From: Siderastrea siderea
Lineage: Eukaryota; Cnidaria; Anthozoa; Scleractinia; Rhizangiidae
Length of the DNA: 64,000 nt
Assembly (NCBI GenBank): GCA_964030785.1
Contig: OZ034978.1
Location: 16,725,953-16,789,952 of the forward strand
Reading direction: 5' to 3'
Position 1 is the first letter of the stretch; the number at the start of each line of letters is the position of its first letter. Positions 45,976 to 57,034 of this stretch are shown piece by piece. The translations under genes were made by a program, and so were the position numbers. The notes beneath the pieces were generated by a model. It did no database searches. It was not told the origin of the DNA and saw nothing but the letters and a program-made list of their open reading frames with translations.

Positions 45976-46062
45976 GATTCGTTTTCTATTTTAGAGATAG
46001 CCGATATGATAACCCGCTGCACTCTAGTTTCACCAACAATTTTCCAAATTTGTTCGTAATTC

Positions 46063-48884
46063 TTCAGAAAGATAAATGAAGATACCAGCGAATACATCAT
46101 CTAGTAGAAAGACCATCTAAAAATAGTTACGGTAAACGATTTGTCATATTTCAAGTCGTCCTTCCATTACAGTTTTTTTTTCTATTATCCAAATTATGCA
46201 AATTTTGGCGACACTGGTTCGCGAATTTTTGTTTTTGTCAGTGCGAGCCTGAATTGCCCAGATTTTTTATTTCATATCATAATATAATAGAAGTAGGGCC
46301 AAATTTTATCACAGTGTTTGTTTCAATTCGATATTAGACATACCAAGACCCATCCTAAGCCTCTGAAGTTTACTAATTTTTGCCTTTTTCGGAAGTGGGC
46401 AAAATGCCTTTGTTTCAAAGAACCACCAAACCACATAAATAAAACAAAACTCCATGCAATTCCCATTGATAGAAAGTAAAAGAAGTATTGCTATCAGTTA
46501 AAATTAAAATTGTTTTCTGGTGTTGCAAGTTGTTTAAAAGCAAGCGCATTAAATTTGTTTAATTTTAAACCTGATTTTTGCATAATTAATTAAGCGAAAC
46601 CGTTTTTTACGAATTTCTCGAAAACAATAGAATTCCAGAAGGTTTAAGTAATATTTTCGAAAATAGCTCCCCAAAAGTGTTCTTCTGGCAAGTTATCAGG
46701 AGTTTCGATTTTTTGAGCTTGTCCACCGATTTCTCCATATTTTAAAACCTCTCCAAAGGCGCTAAACCTTCACAGGAGAACAAAATGCAACACCAGGTAA
46801 CATTTTATAAACTTATTGAGCAGCTTTATCTTTTAAAGTTCATTTATTTATCGATGGAAACTCTCAGTTCGATTTTCCATACAAACTCTTATATTACGCT
46901 TGGGCTACCTGTGGTGGTCATGACATTGATCTGACGATGTCATCACTCGTTATTCTGAACCTTCTAAATAATGTTTGTTCTTTTTTGATCACCAGAAAGA
47001 TTCTTATTAGCTGCAAAAATGTTTTGTGTTTTATTTCGCGTAGCCTTTTAGGCAGAAAAACTGAGACGATCTAATTCGTGAGCTTTTCCATGCACGAAGA
47101 GCTATTAAATTTGATTTCATAATTCAATAAGTAGAATTAATGTTTACATAGGTGTAATGTTGGCATGATTTCTGACAACTTATATGCACGCAAAAACTAG
47201 CCCAACGTCTGTTTCTTTTCAATATTGAAAGTATTCCTTAACATTCATTCTAATGTTACAAAAAACGATCTCCCAGACATATGATAGAATTTTTACATTT
47301 TTTTTTTTCAAATGCTGAAATACTTTTTCTCAACCCGTCAATCCTGGTCTCCCCGTCATTCTTTAATTTTAAGTTGCCTGTTACCTATATGGTGACGCTC
47401 TCTATCATCAACCAAATCCTGCTCCTCATACCCACTGGTATACGCTGAACAACAAAGACAGCGGGGACAAAATGGCAGCAACATCTACAAATACAACTGC
47501 GAACTATCCGAACGGATCCGCTCGTTCATAATTTGGCTTGTTTAAATAGTCAGATAATTTTCAATACGATCTTTTATTTAAAAAACTCCATGAAAAAATG
47601 TTATATCTGCCGATAGATATTGCACATGAAAGATTTTTTACTGTTAATTGTTTAATTGAGCGTTGACAGGTTCTGTCATATGGAATTATTAGCTGGCAAG
47701 AAGTCACGTGACATCAAAGCACACATGCGAAGCGCTATGATGATACCCGCCAAAAGAAAGAGATCTTGCCCGTTTTCGTCGTCCAAACGGAGGCGAAAGA
47801 AGGATAAGAAAAGTTTCGAGAAAGAATGTGCCGCCATCTTAGCTGCAAGCGACACAGGTTCGTATTACCACCAGTAGGAGTGGCTCGAAGAAGTGGAAGA
47901 ACATGAAAACAATCGAGAAGCGAGCGAGCGGACGGTCGACAAGATGAGCGCGAGCCGCGCAAAAATACAGTTAAATGAACCCGTGGAAAATCCTGAGGAA
48001 ACTGAGGCTGAATAAACTTGGATGAAATTAAATGGGCGAGCCACTGTTTCGGGCGATAATTGTTTATATTGGCTTTCGCAGAACAAAAGAAACACCGGTG
48101 AAAAATCTTATCTTCCTTACCCAGCTAATTTCATTTCTTCCAGCATCTTTTCCTTTGCATCGACATCGATAGTTAAACTCTCGATGATGGCGCCCGCTCG
48201 CTCATCTGCCGCGTTGTTTTCGTTCGCTTGGACGTTCTCAGGGACTTTCTGTGGGCCTTGGGCATCGTAAATTGACCTGGTTAGAATTTCGAAGATTGAA
48301 CACCATTGACTTTAACTCCTACGTCGAGATTTGAACACTGTTATGGCTGCACATTCTTTCTCGAAACTTTTCTTAGCTTTCTTTCGCCTCCGTTTGGACG
48401 ACGAAAACGGGCAAGAGCTCTTTCTTTTGGCAGGCATCACCCTAGTGCATCGCGTGTCAACCTCGCGTGTGTGCTTTGACGTCACGTGACTTCTTGCCAG
48501 CTAATTAATTCCATGTGACAGAACCTGTCAACGCTCAATTAAGTAATTAACATGCAAAAAATCTTTTACGTGCAATATCTATCGGCAGATATAACATTTT
48601 TTCATGGAGTTTTTTTAAATGAAAGATCGTATTGAAATTTATCTGACTATTTAAACAATTCAAATTATGAAAAATGGCAATTTTTCCGCTTTCTGATACG
48701 TTAACTCACCCACGTATAAGAAAAATTCCGCAGAGTTGATCGGCAATGGTAACAGCCGTAGCTACGAGACAATTAATCATTCTGCCACGCAGGGTATTAT
48801 TTGCAAGAACGATCGAATTGCTCAAACGTAAGCCATTCTGTAGTGAGAACTCTATTAGTTAAAGCTAAAAGGATACCATTTATA
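46063..48884. repeat. Module D2, upstream block of copy 5 (pairs with 25558-28567)
   Basis: Nearly identical to D1 but lacks the 189-bp MITE. Its small KR-rich frame has a TAG at 47875 and its 49-aa frame has a one-base deletion near 48216. Confidence 0.88.
47740..47877 (+). pseudogene. KR-rich small ORF, truncated copy
   Basis: Matches 27219-27494; TAC (Tyr) in D1 is TAG here, cutting the frame after YYHQ. Downstream sequence is still alignable, so the stop is recent. Confidence 0.5.
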
Positions 48885-50114
48885 ATGGTACGCTGCAGGA
48901 AGCGAACAGTTTTTAAGCTTCTTCTTCTCACGATTCCTGCCCTTATAATTATGGCTGTCTACTTGCCTGTTGCACAAGACAGTTTACTTGTTAACTCAAA
49001 CCAACATCACGACACAAAGAACAAAGACAATGTTAAGTTCCAAAAGCAGCAATTTGATTGTGGAGCTGAAAAAGCACAACCTCGACAAAACATTTTAATA
49101 GTTGCTCATGGCCGGTCCGGATCTACAATAACTGCCGACATGTTTAACCACCATCCTTCTGTGTTTTACTTGCACGAACCCCTGCAAACAGTCCAGCGAC
49201 TGATGCCGACCGCCAACATAAGCTATGGCAGCCTCATGGCAGATGTCTTAACAAACATTCTTCGCTGTAACTTCAGCAAGTCAGTTGTTAAAGATTTCGA
49301 TCACTTCTATCGCCAGCCCGGTTGGCCAAGAGTTAGCCACGCCATTGGATCGCCACCTTTATGTCCATATGAAATGGCAGATCCAAGATGGGACCCGAAG
49401 CTTTGCCCCCCAATGACCAGCAAATCTCTTGGAAGAGTTTGTCGAAACAACTACGAAATCACCGTGGCAAAAATAATCCTTGATCGCATCGCGGAAGTGA
49501 ATATCAAAAATCTATTGACCGCCTGCAGTCCATGGGATATCGATTGCAAAATTATATTTCTTGTCAGAGATCCACGCGCTGTGATTCCTTCAGCTCGAAG
49601 TACTTCGTTTTTTCACGACCCCATCAGCGATAAAGGTAGGAGCGGTTTACGACAGTTTAGCTACAAAACTTGTCAACAGACCGAGGAAAATTTAGCCTTT
49701 GTCAAAAAACTCCCACTCTGCTGGAGAAACCGCATAATGATCCAAAGGTATGAAGACTTTGCTATGAACCCACTCAAGGGGCTGTCGCGTCTCTTTGAGT
49801 TCGCTGGGTTGCCTGTGCTGGAGAGCGTAAAAACATGGTTGAACAAAACAACGCACCCAACCAATACAAATCGAGGCGAATTGTGCAGAGGTGTTTTCTT
49901 ACCTTTTTGCACAATAGATGACGCATCTGCAGCTGTAAACAGATGGCGTTGGAAGGTCCTTCCTTGTGAAATTGATATCATTGAACATTACTGCAAACAT
50001 GTAATGTGGATGACGGGGTATAAACCCATTGAACAGTCCTACGAGCTCATGTCTAATATTAGCATCCCCCTGTTTACCAAAGATTACGAGGCGAAAGGAT
50101 GGTTTCATGGCTAA
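48885..50114 (+). CDS. Carbohydrate sulfotransferase, copy 5 (intact, 409 aa)
   Basis: Same plan as copies 1 and 4, with AHGRSGST, FYLHEPLQ, FLVRDPRAVIPSARS and C-terminal YEAKGWFHG all present. The upstream half of the gene and its 5' flank match copy 4 (type II), whereas from about 49550 on the coding sequence (STSFFHDPISDKGRSGL) and the 3' UTR match copy 1 (type a). Private changes include RWKVLPCEID in place of RWLVPPCEID. Likely a Golgi glycan sulfotransferase; acceptor unknown. Confidence 0.9.
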   Translation: MVRCRKRTVFKLLLLTIPALIIMAVYLPVAQDSLLVNSNQHHDTKNKDNVKFQKQQFDCGAEKAQPRQNILIVAHGRSGSTITADMFNHHPSVFYLHEPLQTVQRLMPTANISYGSLMADVLTNILRCNFSKSVVKDFDHFYRQPGWPRVSHAIGSPPLCPYEMADPRWDPKLCPPMTSKSLGRVCRNNYEITVAKIILDRIAEVNIKNLLTACSPWDIDCKIIFLVRDPRAVIPSARSTSFFHDPISDKGRSGLRQFSYKTCQQTEENLAFVKKLPLCWRNRIMIQRYEDFAMNPLKGLSRLFEFAGLPVLESVKTWLNKTTHPTNTNRGELCRGVFLPFCTIDDASAAVNRWRWKVLPCEIDIIEHYCKHVMWMTGYKPIEQSYELMSNISIPLFTKDYEAKGWFHG

Positions 50115-50806
50115 GATTAATCTCTTCTTTCTTTTAAAGGAGGGCTTACAGTTGAACGCTGTGTTTTCCAGCATTTAAGTTGTTTTCTTAATTGTCTCTT
50201 AGGGGTTTAAACTTATTCAAAATGCCATCATTAGTACTGTCGTGTAAGGTCCTCTATGCCTATGAGTATTTAATCCCGATTTTTGAAGTACACATTATAA
50301 AGAAATAAGTAAGTTGAGAAATAGTAAGAATTAAAAATTATTCAGAATTAAAATTTTAAGCTGACAATTAATGGTGCACACCATAACAGTCTCAATTAAG
50401 GTGATTCCATTGAAAAAGAAGTTGTAATGAGAATTTGTTGAAACTTTGCACAGTTACTAATTACACCTAGTAAATTTAAAAAATGAAATAAAAAGAGGGG
50501 GTCACCGTGTCTGATTTCACGCTGTGGGGCTATAGTATATAGGTACTTTGCTATCTTTAGACGGCAAACACGTTCTAAAATAACATGGGATATTCTAAAG
50601 TTGTAATTTTCGGAAGAAAACACTGGGAAATGTTAAAAAATTACCAAACGTCTTTTCGTCATACAAAAAATGGAAAAAAATACACTAAAATGTTCTTTTT
50701 TTACCGCTTGAAATTCACTAATGTCAGGTTTTAAGCAAAACTAGCCAAATCTTGCTTGTTTAACATTAACATTAGTTTTTACGAAAACAGCTCACAAAAG
50801 TAAGGA
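50115..50806. other. 3' UTR of copy 5 and flank
   Basis: 3' type a to about 50395, with AATAAG where copy 1 has AATAAA. No gene beyond. Confidence 0.5.
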
Positions 50807-51300
50807 GCACAGAAATTTCTGTGCCCTTCCTAACCATGAAAACATTCAACTAGGCCTCAGAAATTTCCGGGGCCTTCAGATATTAATTTCAAATACAAAA
50901 TAATCCACAGAAATTTCTGTGCCCTTTCTTGCATTGCAAACATTCGATTGGGCCGCATGATAGTCCACAGAAATTTCTGTGCCCTTCTTAGCCATGCAAA
51001 CATTCGATTGGGCCGCAGAAATTTCTGGGGCCATCAGATCTTTATTTCAAATACAAGATAATCCACAGAAATTTCTGTGCCCTTCCTAGCCGTGCAAACA
51101 TTCGATTGGGCCGCAGAAATTTCTGGGGCCATCAGATCTTTATTTCAAATACAAGATAATCCACAGAAATGTCTGTGCCCTTCCTAGAATTGCAAACATT
51201 CGACTGGGCCGCAGAAATTTCTGGAGCCATCAAATCTTTACTCCAAATACAAGATAGTCCACAGAAATTTCGATGGGTCCCTAGCTATGTAAAAATTATA
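50807..51300. repeat. 98-bp minisatellite with CAGAAATTTCTG palindromes
   Basis: Units start at 50807, 50905 (a 60-bp short unit), 50965, 51063, 51161 and 51259. Full units are exactly 98 bp and mostly carry two copies of the 12-bp palindrome CAGAAATTTCTG or near variants. Confidence 0.93.
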
Positions 51301-52293
51301 TTCGGCCCCCAAAACATAGAAATATACAACCTGGGTAAGAAACATACAAGCGTTTGTAACATCTATCTTAGGCACAATTTGTTGTAAAACCGCTCACTCT
51401 TGTGGTGCGATAAGCTATTACCCTTATTAACAGCTACGTTCTAACAATTGCCGCTTTTTTCTTACCGTTCAAGTAACGACGCAATAATTTACGCCAGCAG
51501 ACATTTTAATGGTTACCCGATCGTGTAAATAAAGTAACAGAGCACACTCCAATGTTTCTGAGTGCACAATACATAAAAGAAATCCTGAAAGGGAAGGATG
51601 TGCCTTTATAAGTCTCAGATGAGTTCACTACCTACAGGCTCACCATCATAGCAAATTACAACAACTTTTTGTTTGTTGCTACGTTCCTACTACATTGGTA
51701 AACTAGAACATATAAAATTGAAATGGTGTGTATTTACAACGTAATGCGGCTACTTGCACCTCATTTTGCTTATGGCCGCTTACAAGGATAGCCCGAAATT
51801 CAATCCAATGTCACGTCACGGACACTTTATGTATCTTTTATCCCAGGGTGTCTGCTAAGGGAACTTGAAATCGACTGCACACATTATAACTTAGCAAATT
51901 TTTGTGAGAAAAACGAAAGAGCTTTAATTGCATGAAGTGCTACCTCAGTTACTTCATTAGAACTACTCTCAACTTCCCTGGTTCACAAAGAAACATGTTT
52001 ATGAGTATTAAATTATATTATTTGCAAAATCATGATATCGTAGTGAGTCGTGAGAAACTGCACAAAATTGAATCATACCCAAATTTAACCAGCCTCTTCG
52101 AATTCATAAGGGACTGATAAAAAAGTATGGGAATAGAGAAAATAAGCCAGAAAATTTCAAGGGAAGAAGAGAGACGCTGGCAACAAGGTTAAAAGTAGCA
52201 TCCCATTACATATTGTCTAGCTCTTACTGAGGTTCAAGCCCATTAGCCCAACCCTCTCTGTTCTCTCCTTACCCTTTCTAGTACTACAAAACA
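51301..52293. other. Intergenic, probable 3' UTR side of the gene at 52294
   Basis: Only short chance frames. No repeats recognised. Confidence 0.4.
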
Positions 52294-52740
52294 TTAGGAA
52301 GAAAGTTCTAAATATTTTTGTTTTAGAAAGGCTGTGGTTTCTGCCTTCAGTTTGTCTTGATCATTTAAAGAAAAGTCTACCAATATAATGGATGCTTTTG
52401 GTAGCTTATCGGACCAGATCTGTCCTCCACGAAGTTTCCATGGCCGCCAAGCTGTCCTCCACGAGCCTTTCATATAGTGAATGGCGACCGATTCTCCTTC
52501 TACAGCTGTTACTTTTCCAATGACTGGTAGCTTTGTGGCATCTTTAATGTGGACTGCCACAAGAACACCTTCTTTTATTGCAGCAAATGGATCGTCAACC
52601 GCCTGAACAGCTTCGCGAAGCCTTTGAGGGTTACGATACCTCCCAGAATAAACCTGTAGTAAGTGATTGAGCCAGGGAGTTATTTTCTTTACATTATACC
52701 CACACATCAATGAGAGATCTGGTTGACACGACAATTTCAG
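52294..52740 (-). CDS. Last exon of an unrecognised gene
   Basis: The frame reads GRYRNPQRLREAVQAVDDP, a short beta-rich region (LVAVHIKDATKLPVIGKV, VAIHYMKGSWRTAWRPWKL) and ends in FLKQKYLELSS. The middle looks like a small chromo/Tudor-like barrel, an impression only. An acceptor CGAGAG|CTGAAA at 52740 would join it in phase with the exon at 52816-53175. Confidence 0.5.
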   Translation of the reverse strand: MKLSCQPDLSLMCGYNVKKITPWLNHLLQVYSGRYRNPQRLREAVQAVDDPFAAIKEGVLVAVHIKDATKLPVIGKVTAVEGESVAIHYMKGSWRTAWRPWKLRGGQIWSDKLPKASIILVDFSLNDQDKLKAETTAFLKQKYLELSS

Positions 52741-52815
52741 CTCTCGATGAGCAAAGGTTATTAATTATTATTTCATTCGTCACCTGCACTGGTTTCAGTA
52801 TACTAGTAAGCTTAC

Positions 52816-53175
52816 CTGAGGGACGTCTTCAATCTGTGCTGCCACAGCCGCTTCAACTTCTGTAGGCATGTTCCAGGGCCTTGGTATGTCAAGAATGCCA
52901 CTAACCAGCCTTTGCTGTTCATCATCCTTCTCGACATTCTGTCTGCCTTTAACAGCTATCAGTTCTTTCAGTGGCCATGATGTTGTTTCCTCCACTGGTG
53001 GCTTGTAGAGGCCTTCCTTATCCTCAAGGAAGTCATTCCATGCCGCCTTGTGGCTCTCTTCAAACACCCTCGAGTCGAAGAATTTAGGAATGTCTGCCTT
53101 TAGGCGATCTATCTGAATTCTTTCATTTGAAGGAACTAACAGCATTGGCACTGTGTCCGGAATTGAAGTTTCAGC
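52816..53175 (-). CDS. Internal exon of the same unrecognised gene
   Basis: Exactly 360 bp, bounded by TTTTTTAG| at 53176 and CCTCAG|GTAAGC at 52816, both good sites, phase 0 at each end. It reads MLLVPSNERIQIDRLKADIP, KAAWNDFLEDKEGLYKPP and PTEVEAAVAAQIEDVPQ. No domain recognised. Upstream exons are not found between here and 53922; they might lie farther off or the gene may be partial. Confidence 0.5.
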
Positions 53176-53921
53176 CTAAAAAATAATTTTAAACAAATAA
53201 ATAAATCCATTCTACCACTGACCCATGGGAAACTCTTTACTGTTGCTGCCATACACACTTGAGCAGGGCCGACTTTCAAAAAGACCCAGCACCTGCCAGA
53301 GGTCTGTCCAGGAACACCACCTTAACATTGCCTTACATCTGGTGTTAATATATCAACTATTTCCCCTAAAATTAACCAATAAGATCTTTCAGACAAGAAA
53401 ATTTGTATTTACCGGCAAGATAACCATTCCATCATCCAAGTTGTTGCTTGGATCATTTATTTCCTTTTTTACATGTTCATACAACATTATTATGTGCATT
53501 CAGTCAAATATTACAAATAAAAATGGGTTACACCAGGGGAAAAAGACACCAAAAACTGTGAAAAACTAAAATCCGCAAAACAACAAGAGATGCTTGAACC
53601 ATGAACTACATAAAATTCTATTTAACTGCACATGAAGGAATTAGAATTCACATCTGAATCTTATCAATAACTATAACAATACATTAGAAACATCAATGTG
53701 CAGTTCCTTTTCTTTTAGTATTAAAGCCCCTATTCATAACCTGACTCATACCTATAAATTTAGAGGGGGGACATTGGGGTATGTGTTGCAGTGTGGGACA
53801 AGATTCCACGTGGTATTTTGGTTTTTCAAAATTCTGTATCATCCCAAATCAGTGTGCTATTACAGTGTTTCTTTTTGTTTTGTACTACAATCCATGAGAT
53901 TTTTGTTTTCATAATATGGTG
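53176..53921. other. Gap between unrecognised gene and Dbf4-like gene
   Basis: No exon found on the minus strand; the + strand frames here look like chance. Confidence 0.4.
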
Positions 53922-54751
53922 TTAACACCCCTGGCCAATGCCCTCCTTCAGTTTACATTTCTGCTCTTGCTGGTGTTGACGTTTCTTTTGTAGAAGGCTT
54001 TCTTCAAATTCATGAATGGTTGGTAGTTTTTTCCTTAGCTTATCTACTGCCTCCCATTTACTGTCATCCATTGCATTATTTTTGTGAATTGAGCTGTTCA
54101 AATGCTCTTTCAGTGTAGTATATCTGCAGTTACAAAGTTCACAATATTTTGAGTACATCCTGCGTTTAGTAGCGTGCCGTGCATCGGCATCCTTTTCTGG
54201 CATTTTTTGGTCAAAAAGAAACTTTTCAATGTAGGGCCATTCCTTCATTTCTAACACTTCTGGCTTATATAGGCGACTTCTGTCCTCAATCTTTATAAAT
54301 GGTGGTTTAAGCTTTCTTACTGAATGTGTTGAAGGTATTCGCTGCTCTCGTACAGAAGGAAAATGAAAGATGTCAAGGTTTATAGTTTCTAACAAAATAA
54401 CTTTAATCCCAAAGTTTTCTGCCATTTGGACCGGATCAGAAGTTGATTTGCTGGGTACTTTACTTTTCCTAGCGTGGAGAAGAAGCTGTGCTGCTCTACT
54501 GTTCTGTGGACAGGTTAGTTGCATGGTTGACACGTCTTGTTTCCTTGAAGGTTTAATACTTTTCTTGAATGTTTCCAGATTTGTCACAACATGATTTACA
54601 TGTTTGTTCAAGAACTCACTGACATTCACATTATAACACTTGATCATTTTTTTAGCAACAGTCTCTTTTTCCTCTTCTTTGACATTTGGAAGGTGAATAA
54701 AAATGTGCGAGTTCTTCAGTTCTATGTTCTCTACATCTTGCTTGCAAACCA
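53922..54751 (-). CDS. DBF4-like: Dbf4-like protein, exon 6 (conserved core)
   Basis: The exon starts after TTTTTCTAG| and ends at the stop at 53922. In order it shows a BRCT-like start (SHIFIHLPNV, ..VNHVVTN; motif N), the motif M signature (KPPFIKIEDRSRLYKPEV, EWPYIEKF) and a zinc finger (YCELCNCRYTTLKEHL-NSSIH; C-x2-C-x9-H-x5-H; motif C). This order and the finger spacing define Dbf4, the regulatory subunit that activates CDC7 kinase at replication origins in the nucleus. The tail after the finger is short (about 45 aa), so the protein (436 aa without exon 3) is smaller than vertebrate DBF4. Introns are all phase 1. Confidence 0.85.
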
Positions 54752-55021
54752 CTAGAAAAATAACACCAGTAAGGGAAAATGAGGTTTCAGCCAGTCACTT
54801 TTTATGTTTTAGCCTGACCATGATTATAATTTTTGACTCCCTTTGTAGTGGACATTATCTCAATTCAATGGGTTTCCAGTCTAAAGCTATTAAAAGATGC
54901 ATGCATCCTTCTTCAACTTAATTGGTACATGGGCACATGCCGCTTATGTATAAGTTGAAGAAATAAAAAGAATGGTGTGTAATTTATGCTCCTACCTCAC
55001 CCAGACTTCCCCCTCCATATA

Positions 55022-55314
55022 GGGCGGTTTTCAAATGAGTGTCGTAAAACCAAAACCAAAGTAATTACTCTAACCAATCACAACAGGAACAAAAAACAAA
55101 ATGAACCAATCAGAAATCGAAGCAAATACAAGTAATACAAGTACAAGTAACGTTAAGCGCGGGAAAACGCGTGCAAACAAGTTATGATTGGTTTTGGTTT
55201 TATGTCTGATTGGTTGAGAATGTGGCGCGACATTTTTTCACCAATCAGGGAGCACATTAAAGCAAAACCAAGGCAAACGCAAAATTACTTTCGACACTGA
55301 ATTGAAAACTGCTC
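55022..55314. mobile_element. 293-bp MITE in intron 5, TA target
   Basis: Ends GGGCGGTTTTCAAATGAGTG and, inverted, GAGCAGTTTTCAATTCAGTG; flanked by TA (55020-55021 and 55315-55316). Interior is AT-rich with several CCAATCA motifs. Confidence 0.75.
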
Positions 55315-55509
55315 TAAAGGTTAACTAGCATTTTGGGGTAATTACAGTATTAGGGGCAATAAACATGTTTGGTACATGCAGTATCAAACTAACCTCATAA
55401 AAACTGTTTAGTTCCAAGCCACTTGGTGCCTGCAGATCTCATGTGAATGAACTTGTTAACATTCACTTGAAAACTTTCCTGCTACATGTTTGTTGGAAGT
55501 AAAAATTAA

Positions 55510-55655
55510 ATTCAGGTAAAAATATTTCAACCTAGGTTGAATCTCAATTTCCTTAATTGTCTCCTAATCCTAATTATTCATGATCACCGCTTAAAACATC
55601 TACAAGGGGAACTGAGATTCAACCAAGGTTTAAAATTTTTTTACCTGAATGTATT
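55510..55655. repeat. Small foldback element in intron 5
   Basis: ATTCAGGTAAAAAT..TTGAATCTCA at the left is mirrored at 55605-55652; arms about 45 bp, spacer about 50 bp. No coding capacity. Confidence 0.6.
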
Positions 55656-55731
55656 TTTCACCTACAACATGTACATTGCCCCAAAACGTTTCTAAACATA
55701 TGTAACAGTTCTTGAGTTTTGCATCCTTTAC

Positions 55732-55866
55732 CTTCTTCACTGCTGTCTTTACTGGATCTCATGTGAATGTCCTCATTCCTGATGGGGTTAAATTTTGGTC
55801 TGCCGTCAATTTGTAGAGACACATGTTGCCTGTCAGTATTGCCAGTGTTAGGAGTCTGTCTTTCAC
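55732..55866 (-). CDS. DBF4-like: Dbf4-like protein, exon 5
   Basis: 135 bp between CCCTAG| and GAAG|GTAAAG, phase 1 at both ends. Reads ERQTPNTGNTDRQHVSLQID and SSKDSSEEG; polar, probably disordered linker before the core. Confidence 0.65.
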
Positions 55867-55958
55867 CTAGGGACACAGTGCAATTTGAAGTTTTTAAAAA
55901 GTGCCCATGTGAATGACAACAGAGTGAGGTGCATCTTCACTAAGAAGTCATAAGTTAC

Positions 55959-56087
55959 CTTTAGAAGATGAATCTTGAAGAACAATTTGTTTTCCTTGTA
56001 GTTCTCCATCTTCACAGGAACTGGTTTCATCATCTTCAGCTTGTAAGAGTAGAATGTCTTCCCCATCATATGTCTCATTGCTGTCAT
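55959..56087 (-). CDS. DBF4-like: Dbf4-like protein, exon 4 (repeat exon copy c)
   Basis: 129 bp, phase 1 at both ends (TTCTAG| and AAAG|GTAACT). Reads DSNETYDGEDILLLQAEDDE, clearly related to exon 2 and exon 3. Confidence 0.7.
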
Positions 56088-56260
56088 CTAGAACATTAAG
56101 AATAATTTCCTTAAGTTTACTGGAATGCTAGCTTTGTGAAGTAAACTAGTAGCAAATTCAGTGCATGTAACCAACCAATTCCAACACGGAATTCCTGTAT
56201 GGGACTTCATTACATAATTTTATACATGTAGTTTTAGTGGGACTTGTTTTGTATTTGTAC

Positions 56261-56383
56261 CTGTGTCACTTCCTGATACATCTTTGACTACAACTGCACT
56301 GTTTTCCATTTCAACATCACTTTCATTTGCCAGATGATCCTACATCAAAAGTATATCTCCATCATGGGTGTGTGCACTGTCAT
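56261..56383 (-). pseudogene. DBF4-like: Dbf4-like gene, exon 3 with in-frame stop (repeat exon copy b)
   Basis: 123 bp, same length and phase as exon 2, with good splice sites (AATGCAG| and ACACAG|GTAC). It reads DDSAHTHDGDILLM and then TAG at 56342-56340, where exon 2 has a glutamine codon. Downstream codons remain alignable. Being symmetric, the exon can be skipped without a frame change. Confidence 0.65.
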
Positions 56384-56564
56384 CTGCATTGAATTATTTT
56401 TAACATTATATTAAAAATTCATTCGTACAATCTAAAGACCACAAAACCGCACAAAAAAAAATGCAAAACAAATGCACAGGAAAACATTAAACCACAATAG
56501 TGCATGGAAAATCTAAGCTTACCAAAATGCAAAATTGCATTATCCCAAGCCCTTGTGCCCCCCC

Positions 56565-56580
56565 CCCCCCCCCAATGTCA
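56565..56580 (+). repeat. Poly-C tract
   Basis: About 17 C in intron 2; likely length-variable. Confidence 0.7.
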
Positions 56581-57034
56581 CAGGGCCTCTGATTATATGC
56601 GATGGTGCGATTTTGCACAATTGATCTTGAATCGCATGCGATTGCATAATCCATAAGAAATCTTATCATTGGGAAAAATGGATAAGCTGGACAAAATAAC
56701 AAACATAAAATGGTAATTTAAGGCTATTTACTGTAGCATTGGAAACATCATGCAGAGCCTCTGAAATCTTCAATGTTGTTGTGAATCTGATGACAGTACA
56801 TGTTCTATGTGAAATTTTCTCCAGAGAAATCACATAATTTGCCAAATAATAGACCTTTTCTGGCACATAATGTGACCTCCTGGAAATTTTGCAAAATTTC
56901 CTAATATTTTTCGCACACTATCAGAAGGCCTTGTGAATGAGCTTTGTAGAGCTAATACTCTGCTGAAATTCCTATCCAAAAAACTTTTATGATTTACCTT
57001 TAGGCTAAATGGGTAGCACTTGTACGTGTACTGT

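Larger units (their letters stand above)
41961..46007. mobile_element. 4.05-kb foldback element with nested satellite inverted ends
   Basis: Left end: ATATGGCTATCTCTAAAA, GGGGAATCGAGG, then short GGGGAAC-type units, then a 17-bp array to 42925. Right end, reverse-complemented: ATATCGGCTATCTCTAAAA, AATCGAGG, a 7-bp GGGGAAC array, then the same 17-bp array. The match extends inward past the arrays (CTCAGCTTAGCGGGGTAAAA at 42943 with its inverse near 45020). So the two ends are inverted copies with the same layered structure around a 2.1-kb middle. Drosophila FB elements have inverted ends built of tandem repeats in the same way; kinship is not implied. No clear target duplication seen. Confidence 0.7.

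Noticed and set aside
45786..46100. Open frame coding for a Gly/Asn/Glu/Arg seven-residue repeat
   Set aside because: It is the translation of the 7-bp DNA array; any frame through it is open.
50807..51300. CRISPR-like array with palindromic repeats
   Set aside because: The whole 98-bp unit is repeated; there are no unique spacers.
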